This document shows, piece after piece, positions 49,094 to 61,861 of a stretch of 64,000 nucleotides of DNA. Source of the stretch: Golubevia sp. BC0850 (taxonomy: Eukaryota > Basidiomycota > Exobasidiomycetes > Golubeviales > Golubeviaceae). The DNA lies in NCBI GenBank assembly GCA_012976225.1, contig JAAVVG010000007.1:682001-746000 (forward strand), given 5' to 3'. Each line of letters starts with the position of its first letter. Positions within the stretch are counted from its first letter, which is position 1. A model generated the notes under the pieces. The model was not told the DNA's origin. It saw nothing but the letters and a program-made list of their open reading frames with translations, and made no database searches. Made by a program: the position numbers and the translations under genes.

Positions 49094-50582
49094 ATGTCTT
49101 TCAGTGGATCCACCAAAAGAGCTGCCCCAGATAGTTCATCCTCTTCCAGTGACGCTCAACTGATTCAACAAAATCGACTTCGAGCGAAAGAATCTATTCG
49201 ACAATCAGCTTCTGCAAGAAGAAACGAATCAACAAAAAATTCAAATTCAAATTCATCTGGTCCTACAAAAAATCAGATCAGATTAGAATCTTCAGCTTCG
49301 AATAGAAGGGGAGCTGATTCAACAACTGTTCAACAGCAAGGTTCATCTACTAATCCACGTAATGCTAACAGACCTCCGCAGAAACCGAATGATCCTTTAG
49401 GCAATTACATCGAATACGATCTTTCAAAAATTCACAATTCAAAAGGTGGTTTCTTAGTAGATGAAGAAGAAGAATCTAGAATCAAAACAAAGGAAGAATT
49501 GGAAAGGGAGAGGGATAGAGATAGACAGAGGTTGAGAGCTAATGAGGAAACTGGTGAGAATCAAGTTTGCGCTGATGAGAAAGAAGCTTGATAGAAGCAA
49601 AGGAAGAAAAGGAAAGGAAAGAAAGAAAAGAAAGGGAAAGGAAAGGAGGCTGGGGACTCATTCCCTAAAGGAGTGGCAACCCTTCCCCCTTTCTGTGCTG
49701 CGCTTCCAAATTCCTTCACTCCCTCACCCTTCTGAAGTCTTTTGAAAAGCCGTGTCTTACTGTTTCTTCATTTGCACCTTCGGGTCTCTATGGCATACAG
49801 GTATCTCATACGGAGCAGATCAACCAGTCTGTAGAGATTGTGGTTCACCAGAATTAAACGATCAACTAAGGAAAGTCTTCAAATTCTACGTTTGCGTCAA
49901 ATGTGAGAAAAAGGAGATTTATAGTTTATTGACAAAGACTGAGGCTAAAGCTGATTATCTATTGACTGATGGTGAGTGTTGATAATTTCGAGCAAAGTCC
50001 AACCCCATCCTCTTTTGAAAGCAGAGTGAACCTCTGTCTTCGACCCTTAACCCCTTCTATGATACTCAGTACCAACTGAACAAAATTCACCGGTTTTTCT
50101 CCTTCTTCTCAGCCGAACTAAACGACCCAGATCTTCTACCTCATCTACTAAAAAGAAATCCACATAAAGCTTCCTACTCAAACATGATGTTATACCTTCG
50201 ACATCAATTAGAATCCTACGCCTTTTCATCTCATAAATGGGGTTCAGAAGAAAACCTAGATTTGGAATTTCAAAAAAGAGAGGAAAAGAAAAAAGCCTTA
50301 AGTGAGAAGAAATTTAGAAAAGGGTTGAATGATTTAAGGAGAAGGACAAGAGGGAATGTTTGGCAGAAGAGAAAAGATGAGGGTTTACATGAACATAGAT
50401 GGTTGAATCATTGGGTTGTTTATACAGCAGGAAATGGGGAAGGTGAAGAAGGGGGAGAGTTGGAAATTTATGGAGAGGAAGAATGGGAACAGATCAAGGG
50501 GGAAATTGGAATGAATGAGGAAGTTAGGAAAAAAATGCTTTGTCAGGATTGTGGACAGGAGTTGGAGGTGGAGGAGTTTTAA
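49094..50582 (+). CDS. RAD14: nucleotide-excision-repair DNA damage recognition protein, XPA/Rad14
   Basis: Exons 49094-49553, 49801-49971 and 50113-50582 give 366 aa. The N-terminal 130 residues are disordered, with a charged helix ([19 protein letters not shown]). The zinc finger is CRDC-X17-CVKC near residues 163-186. The DNA-binding domain continues [19 protein letters not shown], then [17 protein letters not shown], and ends in a long basic helix. The C-terminus carries a second Cys pair ([13 protein letters not shown]), matching the conserved tail of human XPA. Rad14 binds kinked DNA at lesions and organises RPA and the Rad1-Rad10 nuclease. Intron 1 (247 nt) begins with GTGAGA. Confidence 0.93.
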
Positions 50583-51445
50583 ATTAGAGCGAAAAAGTAT
50601 GGAAACAAAGGTGACGAAGAATTTTAAAGAAAGTGTTAAATAAAAGAGAGATTGAAGAACAAGACGTACTTGTCCATTGCCTCCATAACTTTCCTTCCCC
50701 CTCCCTACCAATTCCAAAAGCAGGAAAAACAGAAACGAATGTTGTATTCTACCAAAAAATCAAGTGATACGTCTCGCAGCCTCCATCAATGTAATCTTCC
50801 CAATCTGTTTCCAATTTTCCTTCGAAAGATAGAAAGCTTGCCCTCGCGATTTCTCCCAAGATTAAGAACAACCAATTGCATCGCGTTTTTCTTTCCTCCT
50901 TATTCCCTCCCAACTCCACAGATCTTTTGGAATCTCTAGGTGTTCTGATCGAGCTTAACCTCCGGAACCTCTAAGCAAAGTTTTTTCGGATAGGATTCAA
51001 CAAAGGACCTTGGAAGAATCGGGAGTCAATAACAGGTCAGCTTTCGTCTGAAGCTACTGCCGTCAGAGAGCTAGGATAATTGGGGGAACAAAGAAAGTGA
51101 ATAGACTTGTAACTCAGAAAGCTAAGGCAAGTTCTAGAGATATAGAAGAGATAGGATAATAAGGGAGAAAGAAGAGCTTACAACAAGTTTGGGAGAGGAG
51201 ACGATCAAACGTTCCAAGTTCCAAGTCTCAAGTCCTATCCTTGGTCAGAGAGGAGAGTCAAAGATAGAGTTAAGATAGCTTATCTGTAGCAATCTACTAC
51301 CTCTCAACTAGAGAACCTCGACCTCAAGATCTTTGGCAAGCTACAGAAGAGAGACCCTTGCTCCTCCCTCCCACTCCCTCCCTCTCTGTTTCTATCCTCC
51401 TACTCCTCCTCTCTACTCCAGGAATTAAAATTTTCAAGAAACAGT
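50583..51445. other. intergenic, SET2 promoter
   Basis: AT-rich with no protein-like frame. A CT-rich stretch at about 51358-51420 leads into the SET2 start and is likely its transcript leader. Confidence 0.45.
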
Positions 51446-54400
51446 ATGGAACAGCTACCAACAAAGGCATCAGTTTCACCAACCGAAACACGTAAACCTT
51501 CAAGATGGGACAATTCAAAGACCTCAACAACTCAGCACCAAGCGGTAGTAACACATCCTTCTCTACCTCCAACTCCTACTCATCCATCAAATCGTACTCT
51601 CAGTGAGAATCAGAGATCTAGAGAGAACTCTCAGACTCAGACTCAAGGTCAAAGTAGTGGATGGAAAGAGAAAGAAAGTTGGAAAGATCAGCAGCATGGG
51701 CAAGGAGGAGGAACAGGAACTAGTTCATCCGTCTTGCCTAGAACTTCAACTAATTGGTCAGAAAGGCCTGATTGGGATAGTAATGGAAAAGGTTATGATT
51801 ATAGTAGATATGATGATTATGATAGGTATGGAGAAAGGAATTCTTATGGTTCAGATAGGAATAGAAGTTCTTCCAATCATAACACTTCTTCTAGAGATTA
51901 TGATTATGAAAGAGAGAAATACGATAATAGATATGGATATGGTGGTGGTGGTGGTGGAAATGGTAGTGCGACTAGAAGAGACGATGGATATTATAAAGAG
52001 GATTATTATGGTAAAACTTCATCGAGAGGTCATGATGAAAGAGATAGCGAACGAAGTTCTAGTAGAAGGAACAGTCCTGATAGAAGAGAATCTGGGAATG
52101 GAAATCGGATATCTGGTTCCAGCTCAGCACCTAGACCACCGATTCCAGAAAGGAGAAGACAAGGAGATAGTCCTGTTAGAACTGAAGTTTTACCTAAAAA
52201 ACCAGTTTTAGACCCCTCTTCTTCTACCACTTCTTATGAGACTAATTCTACTTCTATCGATTCGAAAGTAAGAATCAAAAAGGAAGATACTCCTTCAATA
52301 AGAGAAGAATTTCCGAAAACGAATTCTCATTCCCATTCAGATTCAGAAGATGAGAAAGTTAAGTCTAAAAGCACCACTTCCAAACTGAAATCAAACGGCG
52401 ATGGTAATGGTTTAAAAAGATCTAAATCCAAAACCTCTGCTTCTTCTGGAAATGAAGATTCTGGTGATGAAAGCTCAAGCTCATCTGGATCTTCTACTTC
52501 TTCGAAATCTACTTCTCAGCCACCACCTGCAAAATCTGTTGTTACCAAATCGAAAGCGATTCCTAAAACTACTAAACAGAAACCTAGAAGTCCAATGAAA
52601 CCAGTTCAATTAATCAATCATTTGCCAAGAGCTGAAACTTCTGCTTTGAAAAGTTTTGTTGAAATGGAAAGTTGTACTTATGCTAGAGGGTTAGGGAAAA
52701 GTAGAGGGCAAACCGATGGAGATGGAATGGTCTGTGAATGTAGTTGGAGATTTGGTAAGTCAGAATCTTCTGTTTGCTGGTCCAGTCAAAAAACTGGGTG
52801 CATTGATATGAGGAAGAGGGAATTAATCTTCCATTTTCCCTCTTTCCTACTGTCATCAGGTCCAGACCCTCCAACAACAGCTGAAGCTTGTGGAGAAGAT
52901 TCAGATTGTATCAATAGGCTAACTCAAGTCGAATGTCTCGAGTCTACTTGTCATTGTACTGTCTCTTGTCAGAATCAAAGGTTTCAGAAAAAGGAATATG
53001 CAGATGTTCAAGTGGTTCAAACAGAGAAGAAAGGTTATGGAATCAGGGCTGGGTCGGAAATCACCAAGTGAGTAGATTGGAAGTCTATCTATTTCGATGG
53101 AGAAAGAACTCTACTCTTTAAGAAGATCATAGATTTTACCTTGGGCTCATCAACTCGCTCTCTCATTTTCTTGCCTGTTCCTCAGTGATCAATTCATCTA
53201 TGAATACATTGGTGAAGTCATTCCTCACGAAACTTTCATGAAGAAGATGCAGAAATACAAAGATGAAGGGATTCAACATTTCTATTTTATGATGCTTCAA
53301 AAAGATGAGGTGAGCCTTCCTTAGAATTCGCCTTTTGAGACACGGAGGTTCGTTTTCAATGTTTCTTACCTCCCCGCTTTGCGATTTTTGTTTCCGCAGT
53401 ATCTCGATGCAACGAAGAAAGGTGGTAAAGGTCGATTCCTTAATCACAGTTGTAATCCCAACTGCTATGTCGCTAAATGGCACGTTGGTAAACACATGAG
53501 GATGGGTATCTTTGCCAAGAGAGACATCGTCGCTGGAGAAGAACTCACTTTCAATTACAACGTAGATCGATACGGGTGAGTTGATTTGACATCTTTTCTC
53601 TTCTCCGACCACGCTCTTGAACTGACTCTCTCTCTTTGCCACTTCTTTAGGAACGATGCCCAAGAGTGCTTCTGTGGTGAGCCCAACTGTGTTGGTTCGA
53701 TCGGAGGAAAGACTCAGACCGACATTGGTGGAATGGACGATCTCTTCATCAGTGGTGAGTTTACGAGTCGAATTTGAAAAAGAGGTAGACACACGCCAGT
53801 AAGACTAGCTCTCACATTCCGTCTCATTCCCATTCACCGTTCTCGCAGCTCTCGGAATCGAAGATGAGGTAGCCGAACTCGAAGCCAGAGGAACCAAGAA
53901 GAAGAAGAGCAAGCATCTCGACGACGATTTCAATCCGATTCTTCAACCAATGGACGAAGATGAGGTTCCCAAAGTCATGACGGCAGTTCGTCAAGCCACC
54001 GCCAACCGACGAGTTCTCTCCAAGCTTCTCGCTCGTATTCACATGACAGAAGATACCCAAGTTCAGAAGCTTCTGGTCCGACTTCACGGATTCTCGCTCA
54101 TGGCAGCGGTTCTAGAAGATTGGAAGGACGACAAGGAAATTGTCACCTTGACCTTAGGAAGTCTGGCTAGATGGCCTTTGATCGCTCGTAACAAGGTCGT
54201 CTCAGCTGGTGTAGATCAGCAAGTCAACGACTTCTGCAACAGCAAGGATTCAGAAATCAAGAACCTGGCCAAAGGACTAGTGGAAGCTTGGGACGCTTTG
54301 GAAGTCAGTTACCGTATTGCCAAGAAGGAAGCTGCCGAAAGAGATGGAGAATCAAAGGAAGGCGAGTCTCAAGATGATATTTGGCAAGATCGAAGAAGAG

Positions 54401-55557
54401 GTAACGATGAAATCACTCTGGATACTGCTCAAGCTCCAAACGCAGTTTCTGCTCAATTGAGTAGGATCGTACCCAGACCTTTGGGAACTCAAGTCCCCTC
54501 GAAACCTTATCTTGGAAGATTAGGTCTTCCTCCCAAATCAAGATTCTCTCATTCTCATCATGGTTTAGAATCTCCAACTACTCCTGGAACTCCTAGATCC
54601 CCAGGAACTCATCCTTCAATGCATGGTTCACAACAAGGACTTCATAATTCTTCTCCTTCTACAACTCCTCTTGTTCCCTGTCTGAGTATTTCAGAGATTA
54701 TCAGACTGGCTAATGAGAATGAGGAGAAACAGAGAAAAGCAGCACTAGAAGCTGCCGAGCAAGAGAGGGAAAGAGAAAGAGCTGCTCTTGCAGCGGAGAA
54801 AAAGTTGAAACGAAGTCATTCCAGTAGTGGGAAGCATTCAGACAAAGACAAGGAAAAGAGAAGAAGAGAGAAGGAGAAGGAAAGAGAGAGAAAGAAGAGG
54901 AAGACTTATGGAGAAAGTTCAGCTCCTCCTGAAGCGTCTTCTTCGGCTACTGGACCTATGGATTCAGCTACTCTCGAAAGAAGATTGGAGAAGTTGGTGG
55001 GAGAGATCGTCGTTGGGGCGATGTCGAAACAGAAGGACAAGCTCGAGAAGGACGAGTTTAAAAAATACGCCAAGGATGTGAGTATCTGATCCCAGTGGCC
55101 CTGCCTTGAAACAAATTCCGCTTTCTAATCTCACATCGTCTCGTTCAAATTCCCCCCTCAGCTCACCGCCACCATCTGCGCAAAGGAGAAGAAGAATCCG
55201 AAATCCTGGCCTCCAGCTTCTGGTAGGCTCGACTCCTTCCCTGATGAAAAGAGGACGAAAATCAAAGCCTTCGCCAAAGAATGGATCTCCAAGCTGCTTC
55301 AAAGGAAAGAAGAAGAAGAAGCGAAGCTGCGAGAAGGAAATCATTCAGCTACTGCTTCGACTTCACAACCCTTCATCGCTACCACTACTACTCCTACCAG
55401 CGCAGATGGAACAAGCAATACAACTCTTTCAGCTTCAATTTCAACTCCTAGAGACGCTCCAACCCTTTCTTTTTCCAATAGTGAAAGCGGGAAACCTGCA
55501 GATTTGGAGCTAAATGGAGTTGCGGATCAAGAAATGGAGGTGGACCCTCAACAGTAA
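51446..55557 (+). CDS. SET2: histone H3 lysine-36 methyltransferase
   Basis: Seven exons, 51446-52754, 52860-53067, 53186-53309, 53400-53575, 53651-53754, 53849-55077 and 55162-55557, give 1181 aa. A disordered Ser/Gly/Tyr-rich N-terminus of about 400 residues is followed by the AWS domain ([22 protein letters not shown]), the SET domain ([41 protein letters not shown]) and the post-SET Cys cluster ([10 protein letters not shown]). A TFIIS N-terminal/LW-like helical region lies near residues 670-770 ([20 protein letters not shown]). A charged coil and an SRI-like C-terminal segment ([33 protein letters not shown]) would bind the phosphorylated CTD of RNA polymerase II. SAM-binding and catalytic residues appear intact. 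It methylates H3K36 during elongation. The long N-terminal extension is the main departure from budding yeast Set2. Confidence 0.95.
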
Positions 55558-56624
55558 GAGTCAGAGTCTATGGCTCTAACGTCCAGCATTCTCTATCTTA
55601 ACTCAATCACATCAATCCTCGCTATTCATCCAGAACACTAACTTTCTTACAAATGGATCTGCTACCCCCAAAACTCGATTCGCAAAACATTCCAAACATT
55701 CCTCACTACACCCACTTCTCTCCTTCTGCCTTTGCTTTGAACTGTCTTTTTAAATCCACCAATTCCCCTTCTCCTCTCATACATGTCGATTGATATCATC
55801 AAGGATGAAATAACTTCTAATGTAACATTTTTCGTTTGTTTCACAATGATTTGCGACATTCAAATTGAAGATGTACAAGCTGCTCATTCGACGAATTAAA
55901 AAAAATTGAGAACTAAACAGCAGTCAACTCGCACTTGACTGTTTGGAAAGACTCGAGGCTCTTAAAGACACTTCAGAACTGATGGTGGTATTACAAGAGG
56001 AACAGAGAATCGAGGCTCTAGATGAAAAGTACATGGTTGGAATTTGAGGAAAGAGTTGGCTGTAGATGAGAATGAGGATAGTTCGGAAAGAAGTCAGGAG
56101 AGACAAGTAAAAGCTGAAGACAGAAAAGTTGAAGACAGAAGGTTGGAAGCTAGACATGAACAGAAAGGAGGAGGATAGAAGTAGTTGAAAAGATCTTGAG
56201 AAAGATTCAAAGTGGAAGGAAGTTGCATGTATGCAATCAAATGGATGAAGTTTGGATGGTGGAGATAGTAAAGGATGAGCTGGAAGTATCCATGGCACTT
56301 TGAGAAATCACTGAGAGGACTAGGAAAGCTTGAAGTCCAATGGAAAAGGTTCGGATCTTTTTGTTTGCTGCATCCTTGATCATTTAGTAATAGCATTTCC
56401 GGAAACCGATACCATATGCTTGATTTACCATAATCTGAGAGTAAATATTGCTTAATTAGACAGCAATTCCAAGATATTTAGGTAAAGACCTTTCCTTCCC
56501 CTCAGCTTCTTCCTTGCTCCAACCTTATCTTCTCCTTCCAATTAACCCTCATTCCTTCATTCAAATCTTGGGAAATGACTCTTATATCCTCTCCTTTCAT
56601 TTGCGTTCAGAGTTCACCTCCTCC
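55558..56624. other. intergenic with purine-rich coil-like open stretches
   Basis: Two short plus-strand frames, about 55906-56053 and 56042-56178, read like coiled coil (ALDCLERLEALKDTSEL, and SQERQVKAEDRKVEDRR). They lie in different frames with no start codon or clear splice sites. They may be a gene remnant or purine-rich noise. The stretch after 56180 is featureless. Confidence 0.3.
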
Positions 56625-57102
56625 TCACCTCCTCGATGCTTCCTTGCCTACTGCACCAGTCCCACTGTTCCTCCTTCCAACCTCCTCCTTGACGACCCTT
56701 TCGATTCTCATCTTCTCCCTCTCTTCAGCTGATATCATCTTCTCTGCTGCAGCTCTTCGTTCTTCCCCAGCATTTGCACCTCCTACAAGAGAGGACAAAG
56801 TGAATCTCTTCCTTGCTGAGAGAGGTCTGCAAGCTTGAGCTATGATTCGATCTCCCACTGAGAGCACTTGTGATTCGTCATGGACTAGGTATTTCTGGTG
56901 GCGTGTGTATGTCTGAATGAGTTTGAAAGATTGGAGAGGAGGGGCAAGCTGTCAGCAGGAGTGAAGATGAAGCCTGGGAAGTAAGCAAGGAACTCACTTT
57001 CAATAGCTTTGGATGAGTCAACCTTTTCTCTACAGTCATGGTGACAGTTTTGGCCATGACACCTGCTTTTGTGACTAATCCTGTGATGGTTTGAGCTGGC
57101 AT
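56625..57102 (-). CDS. MRPS17: mitochondrial small-subunit ribosomal protein uS17m
   Basis: Two exons, 57102-56998 and 56912-56625, give 130 aa. The start MPAQTITGLVTKAGVMAKTV and the spliced continuation HPKLLK|TYTRHQKYLVHDES, then VLSVGDRII, are the canonical S17 OB-fold. The protein binds 16S-type rRNA in the mitochondrial small subunit. A charged C-terminal extension (AAAEKMISAEEREKMRIERV) is typical of the fungal mitochondrial form. There is no obvious cleavable presequence, as for its relatives. The gene is divergent from the USP-like gene, with only 96 bp between start codons. Confidence 0.92.
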
Positions 57103-57198
57103 CTTGAAGAATGGATTTGAAGGCAGATGTTGTGGTGGGAGAAGAAGAAGAGAAAGATTGCTATCCTCTTTCCTTTCCAACCAACACTGACCTCGATC

Positions 57199-60100
57199 AT
57201 GAGAATGAACCGAGAGGAAGAAGAAAAGCTCACTCAAGTAGTCGAATTCACAGCGTGTTCAACTGACGTGGCATTCAGAGCTTTAAAGGTGAGCGTCGAA
57301 GCAGATCACCAGCAGCAGCACCTTCCTTCAAAGAGACCTGATAGATTACCCTCCTTTCACGCCTCTAAATCTTCTTTCCTCTGATCCTTTACTCAGAAAC
57401 ACAACGGAAACGTCGAAGCTGCGATCGGAGCTGTCTTGGAAGGTTCAATTCAAGAGCTAACTCTAGATACTTCTTCTAATCAGCCTTCAGTTCCGTCTCA
57501 AAACACTGCTACTTGGTCCGCCCAAGATCAGAAGAGCAATTCAGTTGTTCAATATCAAGCGAGCAATTCCTTTGAGAAGGCAAGCTCGGATGGACGAGCC
57601 AACGCTAGGGAAGGTTGGAAGGATGAGAAGGAGAGGGTCAAAGGGTCTGGCAGTGGTGAGTCTCCGGCCTCCGAATGATGCATGGAGTAGCTATTGAAAT
57701 ATATGGAACTGAAAGTAAGAGGGCAGCTTCTGCAGGGAAGACGAAGAGGTGGAGATCAAGTCAGTCTCTTATCAGTAGCTCATCTCCGTTTTGATCTCCA
57801 CTCCCGACCGTCCTCTACTTTCCCTTACTAAAAACGCAAGGTCAAAAGAAAGATACTATCCTGTTTGCTGAAGATGGAGACGAGCCAGATTCGGAGCTGG
57901 CAAAGGCTCTAGCAGCTTCTCTCGAAGGTAACCCCAATCGACCGCCTCTCTATGGACCTCATCAACCTAATCAGTCAAGTTCTTACAAGCCTGGCAATGT
58001 AAGTTTGAGTAAAGCTCAAATGAGCTCCATCAGAAATGTGTCTTCGAAGCAGGTAGACCTGAAGAAACTTAGACACCATAACGACAAAGGGAAGAAGAGA
58101 GAGAATGAGAATGAGAAAATGGGGATGGAGGGACGAAGAGAGGCTTTATCGAAGAGCAACATTGGATCAGGTTCCGCTTTCGAGACTAAAGGAGCAGCTA
58201 ATCGTCGAGACCTTGAGCCAGACGATCTCGAGACTCCCTTGGAGTTGGACTTGGGCGTGCGTTGGAGTAAGGGAAAATCTGTTCAGAAGTTCAGTAAAAG
58301 CTCTTCTGAAGATTTTCAATATCAAGAATTAGAAAATGAGGAGCTAGAGGAAGAAGAAGGTGGAAACATAAGCTCGCCTAGCTCTAGATCAAGAATCAAA
58401 GTCTTGGGTTCAATGAATCCTTCTCGCTTCGCAAGCCAACGCAACGCCTCAAACACTCTTCGTCCGGGACCGCTTCCTGATCACAGAGACATTAGAGTCA
58501 AAGGTCAGAGATCTCTCGAGGAAGCTCTTCGAAAGAGAGCAGCCGCTCGCAAGAGCCTGGACAGCGATCTCGAGACGCAAGAGAGCGAGGAAGATTCGGA
58601 TACTGCTGGAACGAGGGGTTGGGATGTTCACCCTCAATCTAATTCTTCGACTCTGAGACAGTACAATCAACAAAGTCCTTATCACGAGTCAGGTCAAGAA
58701 TGGCCTTCAAAACGCAAACCCGTTTCTCGCAACTCTACTTATTCTCGCAAGTCCAGCAACAAAGCTCTCCATCTAGACCGGAAGGGAAAGGGAGCTGACA
58801 TCAAGACTCCAAGGAAAGCAACTCTAGACCTAAAACAGCAGAGGTCTAAATTTGTAGAATACTTCAAGCATCCAAATCGACGGGGGAAGAACGAGAATGT
58901 GTTCAACAACTCAGATCAAAGACAGCTTACCTTTGGTCAGAGGATTGAAGAGAGCGTCAATCGGTCCAAAGATGCCTTTCCAACTTCTGGTCGATTCTCT
59001 GGAATTGGAGACGTGATCGCTGACTACACGGTACGCATACATCCCCTTTCTCGGTGATGCTTTTCTGGAGGGTTTGAACAAGACTCACTTCACTTCTCTT
59101 CGCTTCTGCTTCCGCTGCTCGTGCTCTGGACCTTGGCAGCTGGGTAGCTTGATGTCTCTTCTCCATATTATCATGAAGAGCCTTAGGGTCAAATCATCTT
59201 TTGAGACTCCGAGTAATCGAGCGATCAAAACGACTCTTCGACCATTCGACCCCTCTTGTCGCTGGGCTTTCTTGAGGACGTTCTCTACTCTCTGAAGTTC
59301 AAATTTCCATCTTCTTCATCTCTTATCTCTTCTTCTTCCTCTTTTGCTTGTTCTTCGTCCTCTCAACTTGGGCTGGCTGGCTTTTCTCGAAACCTGATTT
59401 TCCAAACTTCTATACTGATTATCGCTTTTCTTTCTCTCTCTTTCTACTTTTTCCTCTTCTTTTCCTCACACTATGACTTAGAACAATAACAACGACGAAG
59501 ATAAAGATCTGAAGAGAGCAATAGCTGCCAGCATGGGAGGTGCGAATTCTATCTCCAACAACGGCGACGGAAATGGAAACGGTTACAGCGAGTCTATGAT
59601 TCCCAATCTGAACGCAAGCCTGACTGTTGGACCTGACAGTCAGAGGGATCTTAACACGTAAGTATTTCCTTGCCTCGACTCAAGACCTCTACCTAGAGCT
59701 GACGTTTCGTACAACCTTCTCTCCATCCTTAGTCCTCTGGTTCTGCTGCCTCGTTACCCATCTCTCTACATGATCCCGTTCATTCTTCAAGCTCTCTTCA
59801 CCGCTGACCCGATCAAGCATGCTTACCTTCAACTCAGCCCCTCAGACCCGAGGATCAAGGTTGAGACAGCAGAATCAAGTCTCAAAGATTACTGGAGAGG
59901 AGCTTCACCGGCTGGGAATCCCAAGAGCATCGACTGCGATTGGAAGCAACTCCATACTCCAGCTATCGAGCCTATAGACAGTGGGTGTTGATCTGTGCAA
60001 GCTTTGTGTCTCTCATCTTTTTCTCGTTTCTGATCACCCTTCTTCCACCCCTTTCCTCTCTTCAGCAAGTGTGAGGATACAGTCTCTCTTCGCATTCATG

Positions 60101-61861
60101 CAGAACAGTAATCGCTCTCATGCTGTCATTGGAGACATCTTTGAGAAGATACCAGACTCGTTCTTGCTCGCTACCAGCTTAGATGGAAGCAATCCTGGAA
60201 CGATAGTGAGCGGTAAGTTCCCCTCCTCGATCTCTCTTCTTTTCTTCTCCTCATCCCACTCCGACCGATCTTCTCCCTTTCCCCCTCAACCTGTTCTCTC
60301 AATAGATTATCTGGATAACATCCTTCTAGCTTTCAAGACTACTCTTGCTGAATCCACGGGTCGTATTGGAGAAGGACAGCGAGTCTCGAGAGGGTCGAAG
60401 AACACTTGGGCGGCTGCCATGCTAGGCTCAGTCTTCTCTCACGGCGAGGCAGCTGCACCTTCTGGTTTACTAGTCTCCGGCAGGAAGACACCTCCCATTC
60501 CGACAGATGTCAATACAGTCTTCAGGATCCAGCTTCAGCCGAAGAAGTGGTGTGCAGACGTCCCAAGTGCGCTTCACGAATACTTTATGTCGGGAGAAGT
60601 TCCTAAGCTTCTGACAGTTCCTGCTCAAGTTCTATGCATGGAGGTCAAGTCTGGAGTCTTGCCTAGGAATCCTGGATCCAACAAATCGAACACCAATCCT
60701 CAAGAAGTAGTCGATCCCACCTGGATGCCAATCACTCTCCAGCCTAGGATAATGCTTGATCGATATCTATGGCAGCGTCACGATGGCTTGTCAATGGAAT
60801 GGGGCTTCAGGAAGCCGAAGGCCGAGATCAAAGCACTCGAGAACAGGAGAGCTGACCTAGAGCGCTACAGAGTTTCGATGCTGCTTCATGAGGTGAGCTT
60901 CGACTGGAGCCAGACCTCCTTCATATCACTGCTGACCATCGTGATCCTTCTAATTCGCACAGGGCAAGGATGTGTTGGAGCTCCTACAGACTTCCACCAA
61001 ATTCTTCGAGAGTGCAGAGTCCACTGACGATGCAATCCGGGCGGAGAGAGAGAAAGAAGCTGGAAAAGGCCTGCGAGCTGTGCTCGAAAGAATTGAGTCA
61101 GATGTTGCCAGTAAGTCGAACTTCAAACACGATATCAATCTGTGCTTATTTGTTGGCTGACCTTTTCCCTCTTCTCTTCTCCAGGAATCGAGCAAGAGCA
61201 GAAGCTTCTTTCAGAGAAGATTCTCGAATCAAGGATTGCCTTGCACGCTGAAATCGAATTATCTTTGGAATCGGAGGACTTCCAGAAGGGGGTGAGTCTT
61301 GCAATGAAAACTTCGGGTGCGGGTGCGGTACTGATACCAAACTATTCCTTTCGGTCTTCGCCGATCTCCCTCGATTCTCTAGGAGTTCCCCTTCGAGCTT
61401 ACATCGATCTTGATGTCCGATTCAATTTCGTCTTGGGGCTATTTCAAACAGAATGGAACTTGGTGGAGAATTGAAGATGGAAAAGTTGAACAAGTGAGTA
61501 CGAGAGTTCTGATTCATCCCCCCCCCCTTTTTTCTTTCCCTCACCCGCTTGTTTGCTAACACTACTCATTCTTCTTCTTCTTCTTCTCCAGACGACTGAA
61601 TCAATTGCTCTTCATGACCAAAGAGGATCTTCAGAGGGCAGGGGAGTCTACTATGTGATATATTCGAATCCAAACCCAACTGGCTATCTCGCAAATCTTC
61701 CGCAGCTCAACCAGCTCTTCCAAATTGCCGTCGATACGGACAATCAGCTTTTAGAAAGCGAAATTCATGCTCTCAAGAATGGAGATATTCAAAGTCAAAC
61801 TCAACTTACGCCTCCTTCACTTCCACCTCGTCCAGTTCTGAGTCAAACGAACCAAAATTGA
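57199..61861 (+). CDS. UBA/UIM/USP25-28-like protein, predicted inactive deubiquitinase
   Basis: Eleven exons, 57199-57288, 57397-57655, 57841-59030, 59482-59657, 59733-59980, 60066-60212, 60306-60892, 60963-61110, 61185-61291, 61383-61493 and 61592-61861, give 1110 aa with every join in phase. The N-terminus is UBA-like (FRALKKHNGNVEAAIGAVLE). Two UIM-like helices follow, DSELAKALAASLEG near residue 135 and DKDLKRAIAASMGG near residue 520, separated by about 370 disordered residues. The USP fold shows QALFTADPIKHAYL, RIQSLFAFM, MLDRYLWQ and ENRRADLERYR, close to the USP25/28-specific insertion. Where active enzymes have GLxNxGNTC, this reads VLLPRYPSLY; where they have the VLVH..G..GHYW box, it reads ILMSDSISSWGYF. 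Both Cys and His appear lost. It would bind ubiquitin chains without cutting them; that is inference. Intron 3 is 451 nt. Confidence 0.8.
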
